From NCBI GenBank assembly GCA_028564705.1, contig JAPXFQ010002841.1:1-64000 (forward strand): a DNA stretch of 64,000 bases, given 5' to 3'. Position numbers and translations under genes: made by a program. The DNA comes from Apricaphanius iberus (taxonomy: Eukaryota; Chordata; Actinopteri; Cyprinodontiformes; Aphaniidae). The notes beneath the pieces are model-generated. The model was not told the origin of the DNA, did no database searches, and saw only the letters and a list, made by a program, of their open reading frames with translations. This document shows positions 47,465-59,530 of the stretch, in pieces. How positions within the stretch are numbered: the stretch's first letter is position 1; each line of letters starts with the position of its first letter.

Positions 47465-47830
47465 GATTTTAAGGGCGGGGCCCAAAAGAGCGTAACAAAT
47501 GTTAAGTTACTGATGATTTTGTGATTCAATGATCAGTATGAGGCTTTTATTTTACTTCAGGAGTCACAAAAAGCTTAATTAATGGTGAGTTACTGATGAT
47601 GTAATGATCCATTAATCATTATCAGGTTTTACATTACTTCAGGGGTCACAAAAAGCTCAAGTAATGGCATGCTACTGACGAGGTAATGATTCCTTAGTCA
47701 TTAGGATGGTTTTCTTCAGGGGGGCACAAAAGGCTTAAGTAATGGTAAGTTAATGACTATGTAATTATTTTTTTAGTTATGAGATTTTACTGTAGTCCTG
47801 CAGAGGTACTGTTTAAAGAGACATTTTCCT
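47465..47830. repeat. short tandem array, about 80-bp unit, 3.5 copies
   Basis: The word (A/G)GTTACTGATGA...GTAATGAT recurs with starts near 47505, 47588, 47670 and 47748 (spacing 83, 82 and 78). Each unit also holds CAGG(A/G)GTCACAAAAAGCT. Divergence between units is moderate. Confidence 0.75.
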
Positions 47831-47929
47831 GCAAAAAGGAATCTGTGTTTTCCAATATGTTACCATTGTCCAGCTGGCTGATCTGATCTCGTCATTGCAA
47901 AAGAGCAACAATCCTAATGAAGGAATAAA

Positions 47930-48200
47930 TTCCGAGTCAGCAGGTGAATCATTGATGAATAATTAGTGCCTAGATTAGGTACCTAGTCATTTTATGACTT
48001 ATCAATCATTAAATATTCATTCATTAATCATTAGTTAACAAAGCCGATTTAAGGTGGGTGTGACGTTTAGGCAAGCGTTAATTAATCATTATGGACTAAT
48101 TAGGTGTCTAGTCATTTCATGACTGATTAACCATTAGGTAATCATTCACGAATCATTACCTAATATATTCAATATGGGATGAGTGTGACACTTAGCTAAT
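47930..48200. repeat. tandem array, 125-bp unit, about two copies
   Basis: CTAGTCATTT(T/C)ATGACT occurs at 47983 and 48108; the surrounding AATCATTA-rich sequence and a GGGTGTGACG/GAGTGTGACA block repeat in the same order. Confidence 0.65.
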
Positions 48201-48357
48201 CATTAAGGATTCTTATCAGCAACTAAACAAAAAAAGGCAAACATGCCATTCAACTTAACCAAATATGTTTTGATTTTCAAAAGTCAGAAATTTACTTTAA
48301 GAAAAAACAACTTGCCTAACCTTACCTGTGTCTACATTGAGAGCAATAATGAATTAA

Positions 48358-48480
48358 TTTCAGTTCAGTTTATTTATGTAGTGCTAATCTACATCAAATG
48401 TCTCAAAGCAAATAAAAAGTAAACAATGAATTCCTGTCATACAGACATATCCAATGTGATGTGCATACTTTGCAATTCAG
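48358..48480 (-). repeat. LINE 3' tail fragment
   Basis: Plus-strand TTCAGTTTATTTATGTAGTG followed by CTAATCTACA; a diverged form of the tail at 44820. Confidence 0.55.
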
Positions 48481-48487
48481 CTGTAGT

Positions 48488-48770
48488 TACACTCAATAAA
48501 CATATAAACGCAAAACCTTTGTTTCTGCTCCCATTTTTCATGAGATGGACTTAAAGATCTAAAATTAATTCCAAATACACAATATTACCATTATATATTA
48601 CTGACCTGTGCACTAACCATGATGTCAGATCAGAATCTTGATGTGGCACACCTTTGATGTGGGGTGGATTATCTCAGCAAAGCAGAAATGCTCACATCAG
48701 TCACACATTTAGACTGATTTGTGAACAATGTTTGAGAGAAATGGTAATTGTGTGTATTAAGTAGGACATA
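48488..48770. mobile_element. DNA-transposon end, TACACTCAA family
   Basis: Begins TACACTCAATAAACATATAA then ACGCAAAACC and continues with a block (CACATTTAGACTGATTTGTG) shared with 58150-58464. One end only. The family is common in fish; its superfamily is not certain to me. Confidence 0.6.
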
Positions 48771-50340
48771 CTGAAGGAGAGAGATGGAGAAAGCAAAAAG
48801 CCAACAGAAAAAGAAGAGAAGTGTATGGGATGTGGCAGGGAATAAAGAGAAAGCAGCAACACAGAGAGCTCATGGAAAAAGAAGGGAAGTGTACAGAATG
48901 CATAGGAAGAAAAGATAAAAGATAAATGTAGAAACCTCAGTAGGATAAAAGTAGAACACCAGACAGAGAAACAGAACAGGACTAAGGGAATAAAAGAGGG
49001 GATTGCAAACTAGAAGGTATTGAAAGAGCAGAGCTCCAGCTTTAATCAGAGAAGAATGATTAAAAACAGGGAAGAAATGACACTTGAACATTAGTCACCA
49101 AATCTCAAACTTCTATTGAACCCACTATATAGGGTAATAAGAAAAGAAAAAAGAGCTATTTTAAAACAATCCTCCAAAATCCTTTCTACCATTAAAGATT
49201 AGGTAACTAACCCCCATTTTTCCCTAAGCATTTTTTCCTTTTTCAGTGTGGAAGGACAGATAGAGGCTGTGCTGGTTCACTTGTTCCCGGGCTGGCAGAC
49301 TTGGCTAATTGAATACAGCATCAACACTTTTCCGCACTGCTTATACGCTACACATGCTAAGTACCTCAGATGGAGAAATAAAAGGGAGGCGCACTGAAAG
49401 CAAAGAGAAACTCAAACACTTTAGCAACACTTTGGAGTTTTTATCATGTCTAATTAAGGATGCATATAAAATGAAAACAGAGAAAATAATTTATCAGAAT
49501 TTTAGGCTTTCAGTAGAATAAGTCAATGCATTAGGGAAAATCAATTTTTATAAAATCCACTACCATTTGGCAGTAGCTGTACAAGAATTATTAAAGTACG
49601 CAGGAAACCGGTGCAAAGTTAGCTTATTTTGTTATAAAATGATCCCAAGCTGTATTTTGACAGCATTATACACCCTCTCTCTGTTCTTTGTAACTTCCTG
49701 GTGGTGGTGGTAGCTTAACTACTTACCATGTTTATATGTGAAAAGCAGCCTATCCTGCAATTGCAGAGTGACACACATCAAGTGATGTGATTCTACATGA
49801 CTAAACATCTACTGTAAATGTGTTTAACTCCAAAAGAGTTTAAAGTACCCTAGAGAATAGAGAAAAAAGCATGGTAGATTGTTCTCCAAATTAAACCTCT
49901 ATACTTACAGTACTTACATTAACAGAAGGCAATGGTCCATTTTTGAGTTCAAATCTATTAAGACCTTACAATCAATTAATTGTCATCTAATATGCAATAA
50001 AACTAAATATCTTTTACTTGTCCAGAGGATATCAACAAAGTAGAGTCTTCCTTCAGATCCAGGAAACCCAATATATTTTACAAAAATCTTCTTTTTTCAC
50101 TTATAATTTTTGTATTTATTTTAAAAGCTAAAATAATAAAGGTAGATATGTACATAGTGCACAGGCTGTAAATTTTGATTTTGAAAAAACCCTAAAAGAA
50201 ATAAGTGAAAAAAAGGGTAATAAAGGAAGTAGGACAAGAAGAAGAAGAGAAAGGAGGAAAGATGGAAACTGAGTAAGCAAGGATATAAGAACTACACTAG
50301 ATAAAGAAAATAACTGAAAGAAGGATGGGAGAACAAACAG
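48771..50340. other. no gene recognised
   Basis: A-rich tracts at 48770-49090. A TTTTTCAG acceptor-like site at 49239-49246 precedes about 50 open codons to a stop near 49397; no family match, treated as chance. Confidence 0.35.
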
Positions 50341-50474
50341 GAAGGAAGGAAGGAAGGAAGGAAGGAAGGAAGGAAGGAAGGAAGGAAGGAAGGAAGGAAG
50401 GAAGGAAGGAAGGAAGGAAGGAAGGAAGGAAGGAAGGAAGGAAGGAAGGAAGGAAGGAAGGAAGGAAGGAAGGT
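50341..50474. repeat. AAGG microsatellite
   Basis: About 33 perfect GGAA units. The apparent minus-strand protein made of repeating LPSF is an artefact of the repeat. Confidence 0.97.
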
Positions 50475-51694
50475 GGTCACTACTGTCCATCCAACTGACC
50501 ATGTTCAGTTTCTGCAGCAATCATCCGGTACACTAGTCAATATGTTGTGGTACTCTTCCTAATTGTGCAACTTATTATTTTAGTTTTCATAAAAGTGAAA
50601 GCTATACTGGTAGACCATACATTTAGTTTTCCTAAACAAACTTCCTATTCCCTTCTATGCATCCCTACATAAATTATCTGGTTTAAAAACAACAAAAACT
50701 AATAATAACAAGTTTATTTGCTGCATCATAGCTGCAATGAAACTCACTTTTCCCGTAACAAGTAGCCACCGTGGATGTGAGTGCAGGCATATCATGACAA
50801 TTGCAATGTGAAGCTAGGCAACTTCTCAGTTAGGAAGTGCTTAGTTCTGATCCAAACTTTCTCTAAAATGCAGTGATCCAATTAGACTATTAGGTATTTT
50901 TTATGAGCTTTATGAGATTTTAATGTTCTAATTTGTTAAACAACTGATTTATTGGTATATTGACACATTAACTGGATTTATTTAGCTATTTTTAAGGATT
51001 TCTGTTTTTGTTCTAACTGCCCTTTCTTGTTCCTAATGACATCATTGTGGGGGACGCTTAAGTGTAACTGACAATAATGTGATTAATCAGCCTCGTAAGT
51101 GCAAAACAAACAGGCTGAAATAAAGGGGCCGATTGTTAAGAACCTGGATTTTATTTGTACGGTCACATACTTAAATAACAGATACAATGAAATCCAAGTT
51201 AAATCATTACAATCAAAATTTTGTAGGTGAAATGGTTTTCATTCAGTTAATCTTCATGTTAAAGACCACAGTCGGTATAGAAGAGATTTTTACAAATTTC
51301 AGGAAAGAACCGCCCTCTCCACTTTTAGAAGAAAAAAAAAATGCTTTGTTAGTCACAAACCAGTAACAAACCACAACAAATCTTCCAGTGAAAGTTACCC
51401 TATAGACAAAGAACAATTATTCTAGCAGTAACCTGAAATACATTTCTCCAAATAACGTGCCAAACTTACCAGTGTGAAGTTAGTTGGATATTTGACACAC
51501 ATCTGTTTCATTATAGCGAGAGCTGCGCTCATTGAGCAAATACAAAACAGCCGAAGGCTCGCTCCCTAAGGCTCGCTACTGAAGTTGGTGGTTTCAGTTA
51601 GAGACCATCGCTAAATTTCCACACATCACAGAAAATAAATCAATACCTAGCTTCATCTTAAGGATCTCCTGACAAAGTAACCCCAAGCGTTAGC
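50475..51694. other. no gene recognised
   Basis: AT-rich, non-coding; nothing assignable. Confidence 0.4.
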
Positions 51695-51698
51695 CTAC

Positions 51699-51880
51699 CT
51701 GCCAAATAGAAACTTTGCAATGGAAAAAACAGTGGGGAGCCCGACCTTTGCTTTTAGTACATGCCATCGTTGAAATGAATCTCCTAAACACAGTCTGGTC
51801 TTGTTTCTTTCTTCTGAGCCCTTTCTCTTCTTCTCATACACCTCTAAGACTATTTTTCTATAGTGACTCAGAGCCAACAT
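51699..51880 (-). other. candidate first coding exon, GxxFxRWxxLK type
   Basis: ATG at 51880 begins an open frame: a basic linker (KKRKGSEERNKTR), then LCLGDSFQRWHVLKAKVGLP and about a dozen more codons, ending at a possible GTAGGC donor (51698). The GxxFxRWxxLKxxxGL pattern is, from memory, common near the N-terminus of many fish zinc-finger or transposon-derived proteins. A TGCGCATGCGC motif (51954-51966), resembling an NRF1 site, lies about 80 bp upstream on the same strand, as in a promoter. No partner exon is visible downstream (lower coordinates), so this may be an isolated or dead exon. Confidence 0.35.
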
Positions 51881-51953
51881 AAAACAATCCGGTGAGAACT
51901 GTGAGGCAGAACGAGTGGATAATGGCGTAGCGCGACAGATAAACATGTAACAG

Positions 51954-51966
51954 TGCGCATGCGCGC
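51954..51966 (-). promoter_or_regulatory. NRF1-like motif upstream of the candidate exon
   Basis: GTGCGCATGCGCG; the palindromic GCGCATGCGC core is the NRF1 consensus typical of CpG-type promoters. The local sequence (51890-51975) is CpG-rich for this window. Confidence 0.35.
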
Positions 51967-52042
51967 GCAGACACTCAGGATGATTGACAATTAGGAGGAC
52001 CAATTGTTTAGAGGATCCACCTGGAAGAAAATGATCCTCCAC

Positions 52043-52829
52043 AATACCTTAGAAATATTGAGAGTTAGAATGAAGTTTTTGAAGTGAGGTTCGTTTAATG
52101 AATCATTGTTAATAGATAAGATTGTCATTACTTTCAGTGCTGTTTTGTCCAGATGGGCAATGTCCATGGATCTATATGCTGTTACCTTGGTTGAGTCTTC
52201 CCTATGTATCACTCCAGCTCTGTTGTCATTTCGTCAGCGAAGAATGGAGAAAAGCTTTGGATTTAGTATCAGACAGTCAGATGTGCAACATTATTTATGG
52301 TTATATATTTGTGTTTTCAAGGTCTAATATTTTTTTGAAAATTAGCTAATGGGTGGATTGATAAATTATAAATGTATTTATGTTATCACTGTCATCATTC
52401 CTAAAATGTATGTGCTTTTCCGACAAGCTCACAGTGACTTGAGATGTGTCTATTAATACAGGTCAGGAAACTATTACCGATTGTAACTTCACAGAACCTC
52501 ACTAGACTGTCCTAGCAAAACCCTTTAGGAACTGACTTTTAGTAATGGTAAACCAAAACTGGTGTGTTTCTTGGCATGTACTCATTAGTGCCCAAATAGT
52601 CACATATTAAAAGTTCAATTTCTGGTGGGTGTCGTTTATCTTTTGTTTGAAAGGTGCTGACTTTGTTTGTAATATCTTTTGTATCCTTCCAAAGATAATT
52701 CCAAAAGTGTGAATAGCTTAAAGTAGAAAAATGCCTCAGACAGGGGTGGCACATCAACCTTAAAAGAAGGTTTTCAAACACTGTTGCTGGTATTTTTGCC
52801 CATTCCTAAATGCTAGTCTATAAAAGAGT
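52043..52829. other. no feature recognised
   Basis: AT-rich. May include the far, unrecognised end of the Tc1 relic that follows. Confidence 0.35.
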
Positions 52830-53572
52830 GATGGTTTGGGGCTGTCACTGGGAAACACAGACTTTCAACTCCCTCCAAAAAACTTCAATGAGATTGAGAT
52901 CTGGAGACTTGCTAGGCCACTCAAGGACCATGAAATGTTTCTTACAAAGCAACTCCTTCGTTACTTGGGCGCTGTGTTTGGGATCATTGTCATGCTGAAA
53001 GATCCAGCTATGTTTCATCTTCATTGTCCTTGCTGATGGAAGGTTTTCACTAAAAATGTTTCACAGTAGGTATGGTGTTCTTTGGATGCAATTCAGCATT
53101 CTTTCTCCTCCAAACATGGCAAGTAGAGTTCTCACCAAAAAGTTATATTTTGGTTTCATCTGACCATATGACATTCTCTCAATCTTCTTCTGGATCATCA
53201 TCCAAATGCTCTATAGCAAACTTCAGACGGGCCTGGACGTGAAATGGCTTAACCAGGGGGAAATGTCTGGTACTGCAGTATTTGAGTCCCTGGCAGTGCA
53301 TTACTGATGGTAGCCTTTTTTGTTTTGGTCTCAGCTCTTTGCAGGTCATTCAATAGGTCCCCCCATGTGGTTCTGAGATTTTTTCTCACTGTTCTTGTGA
53401 TCATTTTGACCCCCAGAGTGGCTTTGTGGGGCTTCCATTTTCTAATGATTGCTCCCACAATTAATTTATTTACACTATTGTGCTTAGCTATTGTAGATTC
53501 AGTCTTCCCAGCCTGGTCCAGGTCTACAATTTTGTGTCTGGTGTCCTTTGGCAGAACTTTAGTTTTGGCCAT
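52830..53572 (-). pseudogene. Tc1-like transposase relic
   Basis: From ATG 53572: MAKTKVLPKDTRHKIVDLDQ (first helix), VGAIIRKWKPHK, then TRTVRKNLRTTWGDLLNDLQ, showing the paired-type DNA-binding region with a short deletion between its two halves. Further on, in changing frames: WSDETKI (first Asp) followed by a stop, [13 protein letters not shown], then a jump that removes [22 protein letters not shown] (second Asp) and [11 protein letters not shown] (third residue, Glu). Several stops and deletions; dead. Confidence 0.82.
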
Positions 53573-53936
53573 AGTGGAGCTTGAAGTGTGACTGTTAGAG
53601 GTTGTAGACTGGTTTGTTTTATACTGATTATGAGTTCAAACAGATGTCATTAATACAGATAACAGGGGGAGCAAAGAAGAGTCTCTTACAGATGAAGCTA
53701 CAAGTCTTTGAGAGCCTGAAATCTTGCTCATTTGTAGGTCACCAAAAATGTATTTACCACCATAATTTCCACACAAAAAATGGATAAAAAAGAGAAAAAT
53801 ATTTTCTAGATGTGTTTTCTTATTTTGTCTCCCATAATTGAAGCACAAAAATGATAAAAATACAGGAATCTCTAATCTTTTTTAAGTGGGAGACCTTGCA
53901 CAACTGGTAGCTGACTAAATACTTTTCTGCCCGACT
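52830..53936 (-). mobile_element. Tc1-like transposon relic, one end preserved
   Basis: The right end reads TATAGTCGGGCAGAAAAGTA (minus strand) followed by TTTAGTCAGC, a Tc1 terminal repeat beside a TA. The matching left end is not found, so it is truncated there. The coding part is described separately. Confidence 0.7.
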
Positions 53937-53938
53937 AT

Positions 53939-55419
53939 ACATCAGATTTTTCATACAGGGTCCATACCCCTTGTAATCAAAGTGTTTTTTGCTGAATATT
54001 CAATAATCTATGCAAACATGTAGGGTTTCTCCTGTAAGAATGAGGGAAATTGCCATAATCAAAGTAACCATCTTAATTGTGGTGTCAGTGAGATTTCAGC
54101 AAACGCAAGTAAATGTACAAATACATACATGTAAAACTGTTAAATCTGTGAGTGATTTCAGTCCACTGTTTAGTCTCTACCCCTGAGCCAATGAGATAGA
54201 GATGAATGCAAAGGTTGTTGGGCTCGGGGAACTGCTGGATACTGATAAGAACCAGCGACTGATTGAAAGAGAGTCTAAAGAAGCAATGCTTCAACCTGGG
54301 TTAGCTGACTCATGGCTGCAACACCTTATTGGATGAACTGGACCATGTCTTGGTCAGTTCTTATTAATGCTTTAGAACCAGAAAAACCTACCAGAAGAGT
54401 ACAAGATTAAATATGACTTACACATTTGTCCTACCACAATGCTGGTCTGGAATAATCCAATAATTAGTGTACATTGTTAATTGTATTTTTGGGTCTTTGT
54501 GTATCTTAATGTTATATAAAAATAAAACAATTAAAATCTTTCTAGACATAATTTTTCAAATGACTGGCACTGCAAGCAATGCAAACAAAAATAAGACCTG
54601 TCTGTTTTTAAGCAGGCTTTTTTAAATTGAATGCAGTTCATGAAGCCCATTGGCAAAAAGTAATTTTCCTATAAAGAAAAATGCCTTTTTGGAATAAAAA
54701 ATAGGGCAAGTGCAAAATTCAGCTGTAAGTGAAAGGTTGAGTACAGATAGCACTGGATGAGAGAGAAGGGTAAATAAGTGTGAAGGCATAGGGGGCTGCA
54801 AGGAGACCAGAGTGAAACTGGAAAAAAGGAAAGATAGCTTGCAGGAGAAAAAAGGCAGAAAGAGTGGAAGGTAAAATGGTGAAAGGGATAAAGGTTAGTG
54901 AGCAGAGGGGAGCATACAGATAAGTGGTAAAGGGGAATGGTGGAGAACAGGATTACCAAACCCACTTACAAGCACATATGTGAGGTCAGAGAAAGAAAGA
55001 TGGGTAGAAAGAGAGGAAAAAATATGTGACTTTCACACTTACTGAACCTTTTAGGTTTTTCTTTATCGTATCGCAAGAAATGATGATGCTGAAAAAAAGT
55101 GAGGAATAAGATAATTAAAAAACATTATCAGTAGTATATCAGAAATTTGAAATCGTTAGTAGAATCTTCATTGATGTGTTGTGGTATTTCAGCGAGTGTA
55201 TAGCTTTTGGTTTGATCAGTTAAGATGTTTTTACATATATTTTACATATATTTTATTCATATTACAATATGAATAAAAGATAGAGTATTGAAGTTTATAG
55301 GTGAAATCTCCCGAAACTGCTCTTTTGACTCTTTTTCGCATGTTGTTGTCATAACACCAAAAACGTGATTATATTTAAATGAACCAAAAACTAATGAAAA
55401 AATCTAAAAAGTTAGACAT
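53939..55419. other. no gene recognised
   Basis: AT-rich with a purine-rich tract at 54750-54960. No repeat end seen. Confidence 0.4.
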
Positions 55420-56110
55420 CCTTTTGTATTCAGCACACCTGGAATATGTTGTAGAGCCACCTTTCACTGCAGTTACACTTTTAAGTATCCTGCGTATTTA
55501 GGGTATGATTCTATATGATTTGTCCATTCAGAGATTGATATTGAAGTCCAGTCTTTTTTTTCTTTTTCCTTCAGAGCTCAAGCATAATCAGACTGCCTGG
55601 GGAGCATGTGTTTTAAGTCATGCAAGTCATCCATCCATCCATCTTCTTAACCGCTTATCCAAATCAGGGTCACGGGGCAGCTGGAGCCTATCCCAGCAAT
55701 TATCAGGCGTTAGGCAGGGTACACTCTGAACAGGACGCCAGTCTGTTGCAGGGCCAACACAGAGAGACAGACAACCATTCACACTCACATTCATTCCTAG
55801 GGACAATTTAGAGTGATCAATTCATGCATGATCAATCATGCATGTTTTTGGACTGTGGGAGGAAGCCGGAGTACCCGGAGAGAACCCACGCATACACGGG
55901 GAGAACATGCAAACTCCATGCAGAAAGACCCTGGGCCGGGATACGAACCCATGACCTTCTTGCTGCAAGGCAACAGCGCTAACCACTGCGCCACCGTGCA
56001 GCCCTCATGCAAGTCATTTTCAAAATAATTTAGATCTGGACATTGACCCATTTACTTCACATAGACTACACATTCTTTGATATAAATCATTACATGTAAG
56101 CTCTGGTTTT
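55420..56110 (-). mobile_element. Tc1-like relic split by a SINE
   Basis: Sequence on both sides of the SINE resembles the N-terminal transposase region of a fish Tc1 family read in reverse: CAGCACACCTGGAATATGTT and TAGAGCCACCTTTCACTGCA to the left; TTTAGATCTGGACATTGACC to the right. Very degraded; no frame remains. Confidence 0.5.
55631..56004 (-). repeat. tRNA-headed SINE, complete, with 13-bp target duplication
   Basis: Both flanks carry TCATGCAAGTCAT (55618-55630 and 56005-56017). On the minus strand the head has an A-box-like TGGCGCAGTGG and a B-box-like GGTTCGTATCC, so it is a tRNA-derived pol III element. The body contains GGACTGTGGGAGGAAGCCGG and GGGTACACTCTGAACAGG (plus strand); the tail is (GGAT)n on the minus strand. 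The target duplication shows LINE-type retroposition. Confidence 0.92.
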
Positions 56111-57312
56111 ACTATATGATTACAGTTTTTGTGCATTGATAGTTGTTAATCTATTGTATGTAGCCCAAAAATATAAATTTTGGTATCCCTTACACAAAAT
56201 ATTTCATTCACATGTTTGTTCTGTCTCATATATAGCTGCATTTGGCTCTTCTTGGCTTTCAACAAGAGCTTTCTTCCCGAAACTGTTTCGCAAAGACAAG
56301 ATAAATAATGAAAACTATAAATTAAAAAGATATTCAAAGTTTGTGATATTGTTTTATACATTTTGTTGATTTATTCTTTTTTACGTAATTATTTTCTTGT
56401 TTTCTGCATGTTAAATATTATTTTTTTTTATTGAAGAGCATGAAAGACTGGGTGTAGCTTGTTACATGTCTGGTCGCAGCAAAATGCCTGCAATGAAGTT
56501 AATAAACAAACAGTTTGAGAACATATGTTTTTCTTTTTTAATAATCTGTATTTTGGTTTCATAATGAAAGATGGTGTAAGAAGTTCAAAATTTGCCATAG
56601 AATAGAGATAATAGATAAGATAAGAATTTGCCCATTTTTAGCAAATAATACAGTATGTGCAGCATCTTCAGCTCTAGTACAGCAATCAACTGAAAAACAA
56701 ATTTGTTGCCTTTGTGGATCCCTATAAAAACTGTTGAATAAAAAGTTGAGAAGCTATTACAATTATCACAAGGACAAATTAACTCATCCTGTTGGACCTT
56801 TGGCACTCAGTGTGCAATAATTTCCATGTTCAACAAAAAGGATTGGACTCGAAAGATTACTGAGTGTGTGTGTAAGACAAAAATGTGAGCTGTCATGATG
56901 CCTGAAGCAGCAGTCATCAGACACGCTAAGCTTTATAAATTTGTGTTGCTGTGTCAATGATTATTTACATCACAATATAGCGCAAGTGAGTCATGTTGGT
57001 TGATGTGAGCATGTAAAATCTGCAACTGCTTGAATTATCTCTTAATGACAGTTTTTTTTTTTAGCTGCAAGAATTTACAAATTGCTATGCCAAAAAAGTC
57101 CATTCTTAATTTTGTCTTTAATTTCATGTGTGTTAGAAGGATAGAAAGTTTTCTAATGAATGTAGTGTTTTTCTGTGTATTCTGTTTTGGAGCTTTTTTC
57201 TGTGTGCCTATAAGTAAATGATTAGTTGCAGAACAGTTGATGACTGATATGGATCATGATGAAAAGCTCATTCTTGACTGTCTTCTACTGTGTTATATGG
57301 TTTGAACTCTAA
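56111..57312. other. no gene recognised
   Basis: AT-rich, non-coding. Confidence 0.4.
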
Positions 57313-58062
57313 TGGTGCATTCACACCAAGCGCCTTTGACATATCGTGGGCATCAGGTTTGAATGTAAAGTCAACGTAGAAGGTGATGACGTGTGTCAGG
57401 GGTCCACGAACAACACCCTCAACCGGACAACCTCTCTGGAGGAGTTGGTGGCCGTAACATGACCCAGGCCTGGCAATGGCTCCACCACAGTATGTATATA
57501 TATTAGTCATATATTATACACTTTTACTTATCACAGACAGATGGGAAACCACTCAGCATAGTAGTATTTGGTGACTTGGTGGGCAATCCTTGTACCAACG
57601 CGGGACAACATCTCCTCAAACTGGGCAGGCAGGCAGGCCAGGTTCGCTGACCTACAGAGGGGCCGATTGTGGATCCATCCACCACTGCGCAAGTGGGTCT
57701 TTAGATCCCTGATCCTCCGCTAGAGCATGCCCGGCTCCGCCAGAGGCCGGGCCAAACACATAACCCAGTCAGTTTGGAGACCACCGACAGCCACGCCTGC
57801 ACATGCTTGGCTCGACGCAGATGGTGCCCTGCTCCCAGAGAATTGGGAGAAGGAGGGATAGGAGGAAGAGCCCAGCGGACTGTGACGAAGTGGTACTGGT
57901 CAGGGTCCTACCACAGGTTGTGTATTTTCCGCTTGCCGAACGTCAAAATTGCATATTTTGAAGTGAGTCCAATTTCCTTTGGACTTTCGTCAAGGTGTGA
58001 ATGTTCAAGCTTCCAACTAGGGGCATGCAGCGCATTTCTGTTGCTTTGGTGTGAACACACCA
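57313..58062. mobile_element. MITE with TGGTG(C/T)(A/G)TTCACACCAA ends, 750 bp
   Basis: Left end TGGTGCATTCACACCAAGCG, right end complementary TGGTGTGTTCACACCAAAGC. Flanks are TAA (left) and TTA (right), close to a 3-bp TWA target of Harbinger elements but not identical. The inside is CpG-containing and has no recognisable transposase. Confidence 0.65.
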
Positions 58063-58149
58063 TTACTGATCCAGAACCTCACATACAATTTGGTGCAAAA
58101 ATAAAAAATGTTTTGCTTTTACATCCCTTTGAACACTGTAAACAGTGTT

Positions 58150-58464
58150 TATACATAAAATCCTAGAGTTATTTACACAACTGCACATTCCAGGGTGGCC
58201 TTTTATTTCTGGTAGTATAAGGTACACCTGTGCACTAATCATGATATCAGATCAGCATCATGATTTGGCACACCTGTGAGGCAGGATGTATTATCTCTGC
58301 AAAGCAGAAGTGCTCACTATCACACATTTAGACTGATTTGTGAACAATTTTTGAGAGAAAGGGTAATATTGTGTATCTGGAATGAATTTTAGATCTTTAA
58401 GTCCATCTCATGAAAAATGGGAGCAGAAACAAAGGTGTTGTGTTTATATTTTTGTTGAGTGTAG
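58150..58464. mobile_element. DNA-transposon end, TACACTCAA family
   Basis: Ends at the right with TATATTTTTGTTGAGTGTA, the complement of the other copy's start at 48488. Body shares GACTGATTTGTGAACAAT and GCAAAGCAGAA(A/G)TGCTCAC. The other end is missing. Confidence 0.65.
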
Positions 58465-59530
58465 ATTGATAACTGCAGTAGACAATCTTATTCCAGTATT
58501 TTTTATTGAAGAAGACAAGTTGAAACACGGTATAGAAGATTATGTTTCTGTTCTTAATCAATATTTTAAACCGAGTTCTGTTTGAACCGTTAATAGCGAT
58601 CTTTGTTTATGAAATGTTGGCTAACAAAACACGTGGACTTGTTTAGCTTAGCTCCCTGAAGCGCACGTGGGACATTTGAAGTGGCTCAAATACATTTATT
58701 AAACATTAAAGAAAGGAAGGAAAAACTCATGTTTTATTGAGTAGCTCAAATTGCAAGATTTAAAATAACTCTTAGTGGGGAAAAGTCTTATAACACTGAT
58801 TAAACTTCAGGCTTAGGCCTGGTTTACCCAAAGATAGCAGATGAAACTTGAAAACTTAACAATAAAAAGGGGAAACACCTTTAAAATTAGTTATCCTAAC
58901 TAATTTACCTCTGCCCAAACAGTCCTTATGAACGATTAAACTCCAAGTTGTTCCTTGGTTGATGAGGAAAGGGGATGAGGCTATGTTAGCTTAGCGGCTA
59001 ACAATGGCTGCAGTAGCTGGTTACAGTGACCCTCCATGCTGTTAGCTTGTCCTCCGATGTGACTAAGCAGCGATCAACACCAGCTTATTTCACTGACAGT
59101 ACCTTTTTGCAGTTTCCAGCATGGCAGTTGTTATCGGCTCTGTAGCGTCGATTGAATGTAGCCTCGGCTGCTTCAGACTCCCATCGGGGATGTGGCTTTC
59201 AGCTACCATTTCTCAGCATTCAACAGTCTGAAACTCAGAGGGGGTTTCGTCGGCTTTTGAGGATCACACAGTGTTTTGTTTAGCAGTATTTAGGATTCAC
59301 CTGGCATACTTTGGGTCTCTTGAAGTGAGTTTCTCCCAGAGACTCCAGGCTTCCCGTTGCCAGCGAGGGAGAAGTGGCTGCTTTGGCTCTTCCCGTGGCG
59401 AGCTCGGCTGAAGGCTGCTTGAGAAGAGTGAACGGCTAGTTGAGCACATCTATTTGTATGCTCTGCTTGGCCGTCCTTCCGTTTGGAAGAGAGCAGGTTA
59501 GCGCCACCCGATGGCTGTGTGTGTGACCCA
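58465..59530 (+). repeat. dispersed repeat X, copy B (longest)
   Basis: The first ~510 bp match copy A; the next part (GGCTAACAATGGCTGCAGTA) matches copy C beyond where A stops; the last ~500 bp is CpG-containing and unique in this window. The upper part could be an LTR or transposon promoter region. Confidence 0.65.

Noticed and set aside
47465..48200. CRISPR-like spacing of repeats
   Set aside because: Units are 78-125 bp, diverge along their whole length and have no unique spacers; this is a eukaryotic tandem repeat.
49245..49397. About 50 open codons after a TTTTTCAG acceptor-like site
   Set aside because: No family match and no donor; a stretch this long is expected by chance in 64 kb.
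50128..50520. Minus-strand protein of repeating LPSF units
   Set aside because: Pure translation of the AAGG microsatellite.
55970..56004. tRNA gene
   Set aside because: A-box and B-box-like words are present but belong to the tRNA-derived head of a SINE with a target duplication; no complete cloverleaf is supported.
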